Assembly: GCA_035502095.1 (NCBI GenBank)
Contig: DATJUX010000021.1
Coordinates: 1 to 64,000 of the forward strand
Source of the DNA: JAKANT01 sp035502095
GTDB lineage: Bacteria > Pseudomonadota > Gammaproteobacteria > Burkholderiales > Burkholderiaceae_F
DNA length: 64,000 nt
Reading direction: 5' to 3'
Part shown: piece by piece, positions 37,524-45,907 of the stretch
Numbering within the stretch: the first letter of the stretch is position 1
How the letters are laid out: each line of letters starts with the position of its first letter
Program-made: the position numbers and the translations under genes
The notes under the pieces: generated by a model
Databases searched by the model: none
What the model was told of the DNA's origin: nothing
The model's input: only the letters and a program-made list of their open reading frames with translations

Positions 37524-40349
37524 ATGGCAACGCTGCTTGCGGATTCTCCTTTCGTCGACCGGGCACTCGGTGCCGAACTCGGCCCGGGCGCGGACGCGGC
37601 GGCAAAACAGGAGCGCCTGCGCGAGTGCGCGGCAGCGCCCTGGACGGCGCAGCGCCTGGCCGCCGAACTCGACCAGCTGCTCGGCGCGACCGGCGCGGAG
37701 CCGACCGCCGAGGCTCTCGCGGCTTGCCTGCGCCGCCTGCGCCGGCGCGTGCTGCTCGGAGTGATCGCGCGCGACGTCGGCGGGGTTGCGCCGCTCTCCG
37801 AAGTCGTCGGCTCGATGACGGCACTGGCCGAGCTCGCAGTGCAGCGCGCGTTGCGCGTGCTCGGGCCAGAGCTGGCGCGTTCGTTCGGCGTGCCCGCGTC
37901 CGCCGCGGGAGCGCCGCAGGACCTGCTGGTCGTCGCGATGGGCAAGGCGGGCGGCGGCGAGCTCAACGTCTCGTCCGATCTCGACCTCGTGTTCGCCTAT
38001 GACGCGGAGGGCGAAACGCGTGCGGCCGGGGAGTTCACCGAAGCGCAGCGCGCGCTTTCCAACCAGGAGTTCTTCGAGCGGCTGGGGAAGCGCCTGATCG
38101 GCGCGTTGTCGGACGTCGATGCGAACGGCTTCGTGTTCCGCATCGACATGCGATTGCGTCCGAACGGCGACTCCGGCCCGCTGGTCGTATCCAACGACAT
38201 GCTCGAGGAGTACCTGATCCGCCAGGGGCGCGAGTGGGAGCGCTTCGCCTGGCTCAAGGGCCGCGTGATCTCGGCGCCGGTGTTCGCCGATGCCGAAGGC
38301 TTTGTTTCGCAGCGACGCTCGTTCGAGTCCATCGTGCAGCCCTTCGTCTTCCGCAAGTACCTGGACTTCGGTGCGATCGCGGCGCTGCGCGACCTGCACG
38401 CGCTGATCCGGGCCGAAACCGGCCGCAAGACCGCGCGCCGCGCCCGCGGCCACGACAACCACGAGGACAACGTCAAGCTGGGCCGGGGCGGCATCCGCGA
38501 GATCGAGTTCATCGCGCAGAGCTTCCAGATCGTGCGCGGCGGCCGCGACGCGCGCCTGCGCGACCGCTCGACCCTGCGCACGCTCGCGCTGCTGGGCATG
38601 CTCGGCCTGCTCGCACCCGACGTGTGCGACCGTCTCGCGCTTGCCTACGAATTCCTGCGCCGTCTCGAGCACGCGTTGCAGTATGTCGACGACGCGCAGA
38701 CGCATCTGGTGCCGGACGACGCGGCCGGCCGCGAACGCATCGCGCGCCTCCTGCGCCTGCCGTCTGCGGCCGAGCTGATGGAGCGCTTCGGCCAGACGCG
38801 CGACTTCGTCGCCGCCACGTTCGATGCGGTCTTCGCGCGCGCGGGCCGCACCGCCGGCGACGCGGAGGCGCCGCTCACCGGCGAGGCGGCCGCGCAGCGC
38901 CTCGCGCTGCTCGGCTACCGGGAACCCGCCGAGTCGAGTGCTCTCATCGACACGCTGCTCGGCTCAAGGCGGGTGGTCGCGAGCGAAACCTCGCGCCGGG
39001 CGGTCGAGCGGCTCCTTGCGCGGGCCCTCGAGCCGATCGTCGACGCCGCGACCGCCGCGGTGCCGCCGCTCGCGCCGGACGAGTTGCTCACGCGTTTCGT
39101 GCGCCTGCTCGACGTGGTCGCGGGCCGTACCACCTACCTGGCGCTGCTCGCCCAGTATCCGCAGGCGTTCGCGCGCGTGCTGCGCCTGCTGGCGGCGAGC
39201 CGCTGGGCCACCGACTACCTGGTACGGCATCCGATCCTGCTGGACGAACTGCTGGACGATCGCCTCACCGACCTCGACAACGCGACGCCGGTGGACTGGT
39301 CAGCGTGGCGCGCCGACGCTGAGCATCACCTGGCGGAACTGCACGACGACGCCGAGCGCGCGATGAACGTGATGCGCGACGCGCACCATGCGCAGGTGTT
39401 CCGCCTGCTCGTCGCCGACCTCGACGGACGGCTTTCGGTCGAGCGCCTGGCCGATCACCTCTCGGCGCTCGCCGACACCGTGCTCGATATCGTCCTGCGC
39501 CACGTCTGGGCCGGCTTCGCGCGCAGACACTGCGCGGACCCGCACTTCGCAGTGATCGCCTACGGCAAGCTGGGCGGCAAGGAGCTGGGCTATGCCTCGG
39601 ACCTCGACCTCATCTTCCTGTTCGACGATGCGCACGCGGACGCCGCGGAGGTCTACGCGTTGTTTGCGCGCCGGCTCGTCAACTGGCTGACCGTGCGCAC
39701 GTCGAGCGGCACCCTGTTCGAGATCGACCTGCGGCTGCGTCCCAACGGCAACGCCGGTCTGCTGGTTTCTTCGCGCGATGCCTTCGAGCGCTATCAACGC
39801 AACGAAGACAGACAGGGCGCCTGGACCTGGGAGCACCAGGCGCTTACGCGGGCGCGTTTCTGCGCCGGAGAACGCGAGCTCGGCAAGCGCTTCGAGAGCC
39901 TGCGCGGCGAGGTGCTGGCACGTCCGCGCGACGCACGCGCGCTGCGCGACGACGTGCTCGCGATGCGTCGTCGCATGCAGGAGGGCCACCCCAACCGCAC
40001 GCGCCAGTTCGACCTGAAGCACGATCCGGGCGGAATGGTCGACATCGAGTTCATCGTGCAGTACCTGGTGCTCGCGCATGCGCACGCGCACCCGCAACTG
40101 CTCGGCAACCTCGGCAACATCGCGCTCCTGCGCATCGCCGGCGAACTCGGACTGATCGACGCGGCGCTCGCGCGTTCGGTCGGCGACGCGTATCGCGGCT
40201 ACCGGCGCCTGCAACACGGCCTGCGCCTGAACGCGCAGGCCGAAGAATCCGCGGCCGCGCGCGTCGAGCCCGAGCGCGTGCGCACCGAATCGCAGACCGT
40301 GCGCGCCTTGTGGGATGCGGTGCTCGGCGCCGGCTCGACCGGTCCCTGA
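37524..40349 (+). CDS. glnE: Bifunctional glutamine-synthetase adenylyltransferase/deadenylase
   Basis: A 941-residue regulator of glutamine synthetase. Two nucleotidyltransferase modules are visible. The N-terminal deadenylylase has SSDLDLVFAYD and FRIDMRLRPNGDSGPLV, and the C-terminal adenylylase has ASDLDLIFLFDD and EIDLRLRPNGNAGLLVSS, each followed by a GlnD-like helical domain. It responds to PII and PII-UMP to set nitrogen assimilation. The ATG at 37524 (MATLLADSPFVDRAL) is chosen because upstream residues are Arg/Pro-rich shadow. It is convergent with the MFS gene with no gap. Confidence 0.96.
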   Translation: MATLLADSPFVDRALGAELGPGADAAAKQERLRECAAAPWTAQRLAAELDQLLGATGAEPTAEALAACLRRLRRRVLLGVIARDVGGVAPLSEVVGSMTALAELAVQRALRVLGPELARSFGVPASAAGAPQDLLVVAMGKAGGGELNVSSDLDLVFAYDAEGETRAAGEFTEAQRALSNQEFFERLGKRLIGALSDVDANGFVFRIDMRLRPNGDSGPLVVSNDMLEEYLIRQGREWERFAWLKGRVISAPVFADAEGFVSQRRSFESIVQPFVFRKYLDFGAIAALRDLHALIRAETGRKTARRARGHDNHEDNVKLGRGGIREIEFIAQSFQIVRGGRDARLRDRSTLRTLALLGMLGLLAPDVCDRLALAYEFLRRLEHALQYVDDAQTHLVPDDAAGRERIARLLRLPSAAELMERFGQTRDFVAATFDAVFARAGRTAGDAEAPLTGEAAAQRLALLGYREPAESSALIDTLLGSRRVVASETSRRAVERLLARALEPIVDAATAAVPPLAPDELLTRFVRLLDVVAGRTTYLALLAQYPQAFARVLRLLAASRWATDYLVRHPILLDELLDDRLTDLDNATPVDWSAWRADAEHHLAELHDDAERAMNVMRDAHHAQVFRLLVADLDGRLSVERLADHLSALADTVLDIVLRHVWAGFARRHCADPHFAVIAYGKLGGKELGYASDLDLIFLFDDAHADAAEVYALFARRLVNWLTVRTSSGTLFEIDLRLRPNGNAGLLVSSRDAFERYQRNEDRQGAWTWEHQALTRARFCAGERELGKRFESLRGEVLARPRDARALRDDVLAMRRRMQEGHPNRTRQFDLKHDPGGMVDIEFIVQYLVLAHAHAHPQLLGNLGNIALLRIAGELGLIDAALARSVGDAYRGYRRLQHGLRLNAQAEESAAARVEPERVRTESQTVRALWDAVLGAGSTGP

Positions 40350-41543
40350 TCACGCCGCGGCGGCGCGGCGCTGCGCCAGCAGCCAGAGTGTCGCCAGGGC
40401 GGCGCACGCCACGAACGGTGCCGAGTACAGATTGAGGTCGTGCCAGCCGTTGGCCGACAGCAGCGCGCCCGATGCCGCCGACGAAGTGATCATCGTCAGG
40501 AACACGGCCAGGTCGTTCACGCCCTGCACCTTGTGCTTCTCCGCCGCCGTATAGGTCGTCGTGAGCAGCGCCGTCGCGCTCGTGAACATGAAGTTCCAGC
40601 CGAGGCCGAGCGTGCTCAGTGCAGCCCAGAAGTGCAGGTACGACACGCCGTCGTGCGCAAAGGCGACGGCGGCGCCCATCAAGAGGCAGCCGGCAAGGAT
40701 CACCCGCGGCGCGCCGAAGCGCCGTACCAGGCTGCCGCTGAAGAAGCCGGGCGCGAACATCGCCACGACGTGCCACTTGATCACGTCGGCCGCCTCCGGG
40801 TAGCCGAAGCCGCACACCTTCATCGCCAGCGGCGTAGCCGTCATGAGCAGGTTCATCGCGCCGTAACTGATGGCGGCCGCGAGCACCGCGACCACGAACG
40901 CGGGCTGCGCTGCGATCTCGCGCAGGGAACGCGCCGTACCCGCCGCGGCTGCTCTGGGCGCGGGAATGCTCAGGCGCGAAGCGATCAGCAGAGCGAGCAT
41001 GGCGGTCGCGGCGAGGGCCGCGTAAGAACCGGAAAAGACGACCGGCAATGCCGCGCGGGTCAGCTTCGACAACTCGGGTCCGATCACGCCGCCCGCGATG
41101 CCGCCTGCCAGGACCCATGAAATCGCGCGCTCCTTCAGCGACGCGTCGTACGCCTCGGCGACATCGGCCGCGGCGAAGCGCAGGTACTGGCCGAATGCGT
41201 TGTAGAACCCGACGATGAACGTGCCGCTGCACAAGAGGATGAAGCTGCCTCTGTGCACGGCTGCGGCGGCGATCAGGGTGCCGATGATCGCGCACACGGC
41301 GCCGGTCGTGAATCCGGCGCGCCGGCCGAAGCGGCCCATCGCCAGCGAGGCCGGCACGGTCATCAGGGCGGAACCGATGATGTAGGTGGTCACCGGCAAC
41401 GTCGCCCAAAGCGGGCTCGGCGCCAGCGCGAGACCGGCGAGCCCGTTGACGGTGATGAGCGTGACCGAGTTGATGTAGAGCAGCGCCTGGCAGATGACGA
41501 GAAGGCGGATCTGGCGGCGTGCGCGCGGCGGGTCCGAAGTCAC
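40350..41543 (-). CDS. MFS transporter
   Basis: A 397-residue, twelve-helix major facilitator. The loop after helix 2 reads AMGRFGRRAGFTTGA, the conserved G-x-x-x-D/G-R-x-G-R/K-like element. It has no C-terminal domains, and the substrate is not evident. The pattern of small sugar- or antibiotic-like exporters fits, but related YbfB-like carriers cannot be separated by reading. Its stop directly abuts the glnE stop (TGATCA), so the two genes are tightly convergent. It is divergent from ilvE. Confidence 0.85.
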   Translation of the reverse strand: MTSDPPRARRQIRLLVICQALLYINSVTLITVNGLAGLALAPSPLWATLPVTTYIIGSALMTVPASLAMGRFGRRAGFTTGAVCAIIGTLIAAAAVHRGSFILLCSGTFIVGFYNAFGQYLRFAAADVAEAYDASLKERAISWVLAGGIAGGVIGPELSKLTRAALPVVFSGSYAALAATAMLALLIASRLSIPAPRAAAAGTARSLREIAAQPAFVVAVLAAAISYGAMNLLMTATPLAMKVCGFGYPEAADVIKWHVVAMFAPGFFSGSLVRRFGAPRVILAGCLLMGAAVAFAHDGVSYLHFWAALSTLGLGWNFMFTSATALLTTTYTAAEKHKVQGVNDLAVFLTMITSSAASGALLSANGWHDLNLYSAPFVACAALATLWLLAQRRAAAA

Positions 41544-41629
41544 GGCCGGATTCTAAGGTCGCATGCGCGAATCCCGCGCGAAATCGCGCCTGCCGCGGCT
41601 AGAATCGTCGCCTCGATGAGGAGATGAAG

Positions 41630-42550
41630 ATGTCGATGGCCGATCGCGACGGATGGATCTGGTACGACGGCAAGCTGGTGGCATGGCGCGACGCGACGAC
41701 GCACGTGCTGACCCACTCGCTGCATTACGGGCTCGCCGTGTTCGAGGGCGTGCGCGCGTACAAGACGGTCGACGGAACCGCGATCTTTCGCTTGCGCGAG
41801 CACACCGAGCGGCTGTTCAACTCGGCCAAGATCTTCATGATGGATATCCCGTTCAGCCCGGAGCAGATCGCCGAGGCGCAGCGCGAGACGGTGCGCGCCA
41901 ACAAGCTCGACTCCTGCTATCTGCGTCCGCTCGTGTTCTACGGGTCGGAGAAGATGGGCGTGAGTCCGAAGGGCGCCAAGGTGCACGTCGCGATCGCCGC
42001 CTGGCCATGGGGCGCCTACCTCGGCGAAGAGGGCTTGCAGAAGGGCATCCGCGTCAAGACATCGTCGTACGCGCGCCACCACATCAACGTCTCGATGGTG
42101 CGTTCGAAGACGGCGGGGCATTATGTGAACTCGATCCTGGCCAACCTCGAAGCCACGCGCGACGGCTACGACGAGGCGCTGCTGCTCGACACGAACGGCT
42201 TCGTCGCCGAAGGCGCGGGCGAGAATCTTTTCATCGTCCGCGGCGGCAACGTGTTCGAGCCCGAGATGGTCTCGGGACTGGTCGGGATCACGCGCGCGAG
42301 CGTCATCGAGCTCGTGCGCGAGCTCGGACTGGAAGTGCGGCCGATGCCGATGACGCGCGACGACGTGTATCTCGCCGACGAGGCGTTTTTCACCGGCACG
42401 GCGGCCGAGGTGACGCCGATCCGCGAGCTCGACGGGCGGCCGATCGGGCGCGGATCGCGCGGACCGGTGACCGAGAAGATCCAGGCGTTGTTCTTCGACG
42501 TGGTCAACGGCCGCTCGGCGAAATACAAGCACTGGCTGACGAAGGTGTGA
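41630..42550 (+). CDS. ilvE: Branched-chain amino acid aminotransferase
   Basis: A 306-residue fold-type IV PLP enzyme that catalyses the last step of Ile, Val and Leu synthesis. The PLP lysine is Lys160 in SMVRSKTAGHYVNS, and the hallmark EGAGENLFIVRGGNVFEP and GITRASVIELVRELG follow. The start at 41630 has GAGGAG (41618-41623) six bases upstream; the ATG at 41624 abuts this site and is less likely. A TAGAAT -10 box at 41600-41605 fits a short 5' leader. The zinc-finger gene follows within 2 bp, so the two are co-transcribed. Confidence 0.96.
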   Translation: MSMADRDGWIWYDGKLVAWRDATTHVLTHSLHYGLAVFEGVRAYKTVDGTAIFRLREHTERLFNSAKIFMMDIPFSPEQIAEAQRETVRANKLDSCYLRPLVFYGSEKMGVSPKGAKVHVAIAAWPWGAYLGEEGLQKGIRVKTSSYARHHINVSMVRSKTAGHYVNSILANLEATRDGYDEALLLDTNGFVAEGAGENLFIVRGGNVFEPEMVSGLVGITRASVIELVRELGLEVRPMPMTRDDVYLADEAFFTGTAAEVTPIRELDGRPIGRGSRGPVTEKIQALFFDVVNGRSAKYKHWLTKV

Positions 42551-42552
42551 CG

Positions 42553-42747
42553 ATGAGTACCACTGAACTTCCGGTCGTGGAGCTGGCGGCGAAGGACCTG
42601 CCGGCCTTCTGTCCGAACCCCAGCATGCCGGTTTGGAATCACCACCCGCGCGTGTTCCTCGATGTGAGCACGACCGGCGAAGCGATGTGTCCGTATTGCG
42701 GCACCCGGTACCGGCTGCGGCCCGGCGAGCAAGTTACCGGACACTGA
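42553..42747 (+). CDS. CHCC-type zinc-finger small protein
   Basis: A 64-residue protein with the zf-CHCC pattern (Cys20, His31, Cys46, Cys49) in FCPNPSMPVWNHHPRVFLDV and AMCPYCGTRYRL. This is related to the NDUFS6/Complex I accessory zinc finger, and these small bacterial proteins are commonly found next to ilvE. Function in bacteria is unknown; a zinc-ribbon adaptor role is likely. The ATG lies 2 bp after the ilvE stop. Confidence 0.85.
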   Translation: MSTTELPVVELAAKDLPAFCPNPSMPVWNHHPRVFLDVSTTGEAMCPYCGTRYRLRPGEQVTGH

Positions 42748-42816
42748 GATTGCCCGGGCCAACGGACCGTCCGCGCGCACGAACGGTACGGCAGCCGTAA
42801 CAAACAACCAGGTCTC

Positions 42817-43260
42817 ATGTCGCGACTGACCAAATCCGTCCTGTTCGTTTCGGCTGCCGAGTGCGAGCAGGCGTTCTACGAAGCGCTCGAAGGTGCGGAT
42901 GCCGACGCGGTCAACGAGCTCTGGCTCGACGATGACGACGTGTGCTGCGTCCACCCCAACGGCCCCCGCCTGCTCGGCTACGCCGCGGTCGCGGCTTCAT
43001 GGCGGGCGCTGCTCTCGCATGGTCCGGTGCAGGTGCGCGCATCCGCGCGCAAGACACTCGAGACGCCGGCGGTGAGCGTGCACAACGTGATCGAGGAACT
43101 GGTCGTGTCCGAGGGCAACACGCAGCAGGTGGTGCACGTGATCGCCACCAACGTCTACGTCAAGACGCCCACCGGCTGGAAGATGGTCCTGCATCACGCA
43201 TCGGGCGTGCCATCGGGTCAGGCGCGCGAGGTCGAGACGCCGGTCGGACCTCTGCATTGA
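42817..43260 (+). CDS. SnoaL/NTF2-like fold protein (DUF4440 type)
   Basis: A 147-residue protein predicted to adopt the SnoaL/NTF2 cone fold: an N-terminal helix AAECEQAFYEALEGADADAV, the strand VNELWLDDDDVCCVHPNG, and later strands VQVRASARKTLETPAV and TPTGWKMVLHHASG. In this family the pocket binds small ligands or acts as an enzyme, and no catalytic residue set is recognisable. It lies between the ilvE pair and a hydrolase, with an overlapping TTG start for the next gene. Confidence 0.7.
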   Translation: MSRLTKSVLFVSAAECEQAFYEALEGADADAVNELWLDDDDVCCVHPNGPRLLGYAAVAASWRALLSHGPVQVRASARKTLETPAVSVHNVIEELVVSEGNTQQVVHVIATNVYVKTPTGWKMVLHHASGVPSGQAREVETPVGPLH

Positions 43261-44294
43261 GCATCGGTCGGGTTCGAGCGTTGGGAGCCGCTGATTCAGG
43301 TCTGCAGGAGCTGGCACAGCAGCTCGACGGAGGCGCGTACCGGGCGCCGCTCTGGTTGCCGGGCGCGCACCTGCAGACGATCGTTTCCGCGCTGGTCGTT
43401 CCGCGACCCCGCGTCGCATACCGCCGTGAGCGCTGGGACACGCCCGACGGCGATTTCATCGATGTCGACTTCGCACAACCCGAGCCGGCGCCGGAGGAGG
43501 GCGCCGCGCCGATCGTGGTGCTGTTCCACGGCCTCGAAGGCAATTCGGGCTCGCACTACGCACGCGCACTGATGCACGCGGCGGCGGATCGCCGCTGGCG
43601 TGCCCTCGTGGTCCACTATCGCGGATGCTCGGGCGAGGAGAACCGCCTGCCGCGCGCGTATCACTCCGGCGACTCGGACGAGGGCGACTGGATCCTGCGC
43701 CGCGTACACGCGCGCTGGCCCGCCGCGCCGCTGCATGCGGTGGGTGTCTCGCTCGGCGGCAACATGCTTGCAAAATGGCTCGGCGAGCGACAGGAGGACG
43801 CAGCTTTCGTGCGGGCGGCGGTCTCGATCTGTGCGCCGCTCGATCTTGCGGCCGGCGGCGCCGCGCTCGGCCGCGGATTCAACCTCGTGTACACGCGGAT
43901 GTTTCTCGCCACGCTGAAGCAGAAAGCGCTTGCAAAGGCCAGGCGGTTTCCGGGCATCGCGCGCCCCGAGGCGATCGCGGGCGCCCGCAACCTGTACGAC
44001 TTCGACAACGAATTCACCGCGCCGGTACACGGCTTTCGCGACGCCGACGACTACTGGGCGCGCGCGTCGGGCAAGCCATGGCTGCGCACGGTCAGAGTGC
44101 CGCACCTCGTGCTGAACGCGGTCAACGATCCGTTCGTTCCCGCGCCGAGCCTGCCGGGGCAATCCGAGGTCTCCAAGTTCGTTCGCCTCGAGCAGCCGCG
44201 CCAGGGCGGCCACGTCGGCTTTGCGCGCGGGCGACCTCCGGGCGATCTTGGCTTCCTGCCGGAGCGCGTGTTCGTCTTTTTCGCCGGGCGGTAG
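43257..44294 (+). CDS. YheT-family alpha/beta hydrolase
   Basis: A hydrolase of about 345 residues. The nucleophile elbow is VGVSLGGN (Ser165), with the oxyanion residues in LFHGLEGNSGSHYARALM. The acid is Asp in LNAVNDPFVP and the base is His in RQGGHVGFARG, and the Cys-rich RGCSGEENRLPRAYH is characteristic of the YheT/EMB8 group. Substrate esters are unknown. The start is uncertain: TTG 43257 overlaps the upstream stop (TTGA), TTG 43281 is an alternative, and no ATG is near. The following gene begins 6 bp later. Confidence 0.85.
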   Translation: MSIGRVRALGAADSGLQELAQQLDGGAYRAPLWLPGAHLQTIVSALVVPRPRVAYRRERWDTPDGDFIDVDFAQPEPAPEEGAAPIVVLFHGLEGNSGSHYARALMHAAADRRWRALVVHYRGCSGEENRLPRAYHSGDSDEGDWILRRVHARWPAAPLHAVGVSLGGNMLAKWLGERQEDAAFVRAAVSICAPLDLAAGGAALGRGFNLVYTRMFLATLKQKALAKARRFPGIARPEAIAGARNLYDFDNEFTAPVHGFRDADDYWARASGKPWLRTVRVPHLVLNAVNDPFVPAPSLPGQSEVSKFVRLEQPRQGGHVGFARGRPPGDLGFLPERVFVFFAGR

Positions 44295-44299
44295 GCGCC

Positions 44300-44872
44300 G
44301 TGGACGACGCGGTGCGCGCGGCAATCGCGAAATGGCCGAACGTGCCCGCCGTCTTCGGATGGCTCGCGCTGACGGCACGCGGCGAATGGCGCATCCGCGG
44401 CGAACGGATCGAGAACCGCGCGGTGCGCGAGTTCATCGACCGCAACTACGCGGCTGACAACCAGGGACGCTGGTTCTTCCAGAACGGGCCGCAGCGCGTA
44501 TTCGTCGATCTCGAAGCCGCGCCCTGGATCTACCGCCTTACGCCCGGCGAAGGACTGACCACGCATACCGGTGCACGCCCGCGTACGCTCGTCGCCGCTG
44601 CGCTGGTCGACGATGGGCGATTCCTGCTCGCGACGGATCTTGGTGCGGGGCTGGTTGACGATCGGGACGGGGCGCTGTTCCTGCGCGCCGTGACGGACTT
44701 CGCCGGCCTGCCACTTTCCGAACGCGGTCTCGAGCGCTGGTTCGAAGGCAGGGACGAGGCCTTCGTCGACGCGGCGGCGCTCGGGTTCGATTCGCCCGCC
44801 CGTCGCATCGAGCGCCTGCGCGCTCTCGACCTGCCCGCGCGGTTCGGCTTCGTGCGCGCACCGCGCGCGTGA
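44300..44872 (+). CDS. Conserved protein of unknown function, co-encoded with YheT-like hydrolase
   Basis: A 190-residue soluble protein starting at GTG 44300, with GTAGG just upstream. No family was recognised with confidence. It contains acidic and Trp-rich segments (VFGWLALTARGEWRIRG, NYAADNQGRWFFQNGPQRVF, LEAAPWIYRLTPGEGL), suggesting a folded beta-rich domain, and a C-terminal LERWFEGRDEAFVDAAALG. It starts 6 bp after the hydrolase stop. It is the last gene before the nicotinate operon. A DUF of the kind that follows YheT in Burkholderiales seems likely, but I cannot name it. Confidence 0.6.
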   Translation: MDDAVRAAIAKWPNVPAVFGWLALTARGEWRIRGERIENRAVREFIDRNYAADNQGRWFFQNGPQRVFVDLEAAPWIYRLTPGEGLTTHTGARPRTLVAAALVDDGRFLLATDLGAGLVDDRDGALFLRAVTDFAGLPLSERGLERWFEGRDEAFVDAAALGFDSPARRIERLRALDLPARFGFVRAPRA

Positions 44873-44950
44873 TCCGGCTCGACCGGCCGCACCGCGCGCC
44901 TCCACGCCGGGCGATCCGCGCCGCCCGCTGGTGGCGTGGCGTGCCTGCGA

Positions 44951-44979
44951 TTGACGCCGCAACCCGGCTCAAGTAAGTT
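44951..44979 (+). promoter_or_regulatory. Promoter candidate of the nicotinate operon
   Basis: A -35 box TTGACG (44951-44956) and a -10 box TAAGTT (44974-44979) are separated by 17 bp. The predicted start of transcription is about 44986, just before the palindrome at 44992-45009. This is a pattern-based prediction. Confidence 0.45.
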
Positions 44980-44991
44980 TGCCGGCCTGAT

Positions 44992-45009
44992 ATGAAGTAA
45001 TTACTTCAT
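44992..45009. promoter_or_regulatory. 18-bp perfect palindrome, operator candidate
   Basis: ATGAAGTAATTACTTCAT is a perfect inverted repeat in a short A+T-rich patch of a G+C-rich intergenic region. It sits 32 bp before the first start codon of the operon and at about +7 to +24 of the predicted transcript. This is a typical TetR-family or similar operator arrangement. The TetR gene at the end of the operon is the most economical partner (inference). Confidence 0.65.
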
Positions 45010-45040
45010 TGTCGATGCGCTCGCAGCAGGGCAGGTTCGC

Positions 45041-45907
45041 GTGATCGCGCCGGGCGGGTACCAGCAACCCGCGCGGCTGGAGGCGGCGCTCGCCGCACTG
45101 GCGCGCGGCCCGCAAACCGTGGTCGCCGGCGGCACTGACGTCTATCCGGCCTGCGTCGGCGCGGAGCCGCCGGCCGTGTTGCTGGACATTTCGCGGCTCC
45201 CCGAAATGCGCGGCATCGAGCGCACGGCCGATGCGCTGCGCATCGGTGCCACCACCACGTGGAGCGACCTGGTGCGCCATCCCTTGCCTGCCCATGCGCG
45301 CGCGCTGGTCCAGGCGGCGCGCCACGTGGGCGGCGTCCAGATCCAGAACCGGGCCACGATCGGCGGCAATCTCTGCAACGCATCCCCGGCAGCGGACGGC
45401 GTTCCTCCTTTGCTTGCGCTCGACGCTGCGGTCGAACTTGCGAGCCAGCGCGGCCGGCGCGTAATCCCGCTCGACCGCTTCGTGCTCGGCAAGCGACGGA
45501 CCGGGCTCGGCGCGGACGAGTTGCTGACGTCGGTCCTCGTTCCGGCGCGCTCGCCGAACGCGGTATCGACCTTTCTGAAGCTCGGCCACCGGCGGTACCT
45601 GGTCATCTCGATCGTCATGGTGGCCGTCGTGCTCGACTTCGATGCGCAGCAACGCGTCACCTATTGCGGCATCGGCATCGGCGCATGTTCCGAGGCCGCG
45701 CGCCGCCTGCCGCTCGTCGAGCGCGGCTTGCTGGGTGTCCTGCGCAAAGAGGTGCGCGCGCGTGCCGGGCAGTTGCTCGAGCCCGCCGCGTTCGCTCCGC
45801 TCGCGCCCATCGACGATGTGCGCGCAACGCGCGCCTACCGGCTCGATGCCGTGCGCTGCCTGGTCGAACGTGCGCTCGGCGAACTTGCCGAAGAGGCCGG
45901 TGCGTGA
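45041..45907 (+). CDS. FAD-binding subunit of a molybdenum hydroxylase (nicotinate dehydrogenase-type)
   Basis: A 288-residue CoxM/XdhA-like FAD subunit. The FAD pyrophosphate site is VVAGGTDVYP (residues 27-36), and VGGVQIQNRATIGGNLCNAS is the second conserved block, both canonical for this family. It passes electrons from the iron-sulfur clusters to NAD+ or another acceptor. The start is GTG 45041 with AGGGCAGG before it. It is the first gene of the operon and overlaps the fused Mo/Fe-S subunit by 4 bp (GTGA). It corresponds to the ndhF-type subunit of the E. barkeri nicotinate dehydrogenase; the substrate assignment rests on the operon. Confidence 0.85.
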   Translation: MIAPGGYQQPARLEAALAALARGPQTVVAGGTDVYPACVGAEPPAVLLDISRLPEMRGIERTADALRIGATTTWSDLVRHPLPAHARALVQAARHVGGVQIQNRATIGGNLCNASPAADGVPPLLALDAAVELASQRGRRVIPLDRFVLGKRRTGLGADELLTSVLVPARSPNAVSTFLKLGHRRYLVISIVMVAVVLDFDAQQRVTYCGIGIGACSEAARRLPLVERGLLGVLRKEVRARAGQLLEPAAFAPLAPIDDVRATRAYRLDAVRCLVERALGELAEEAGA

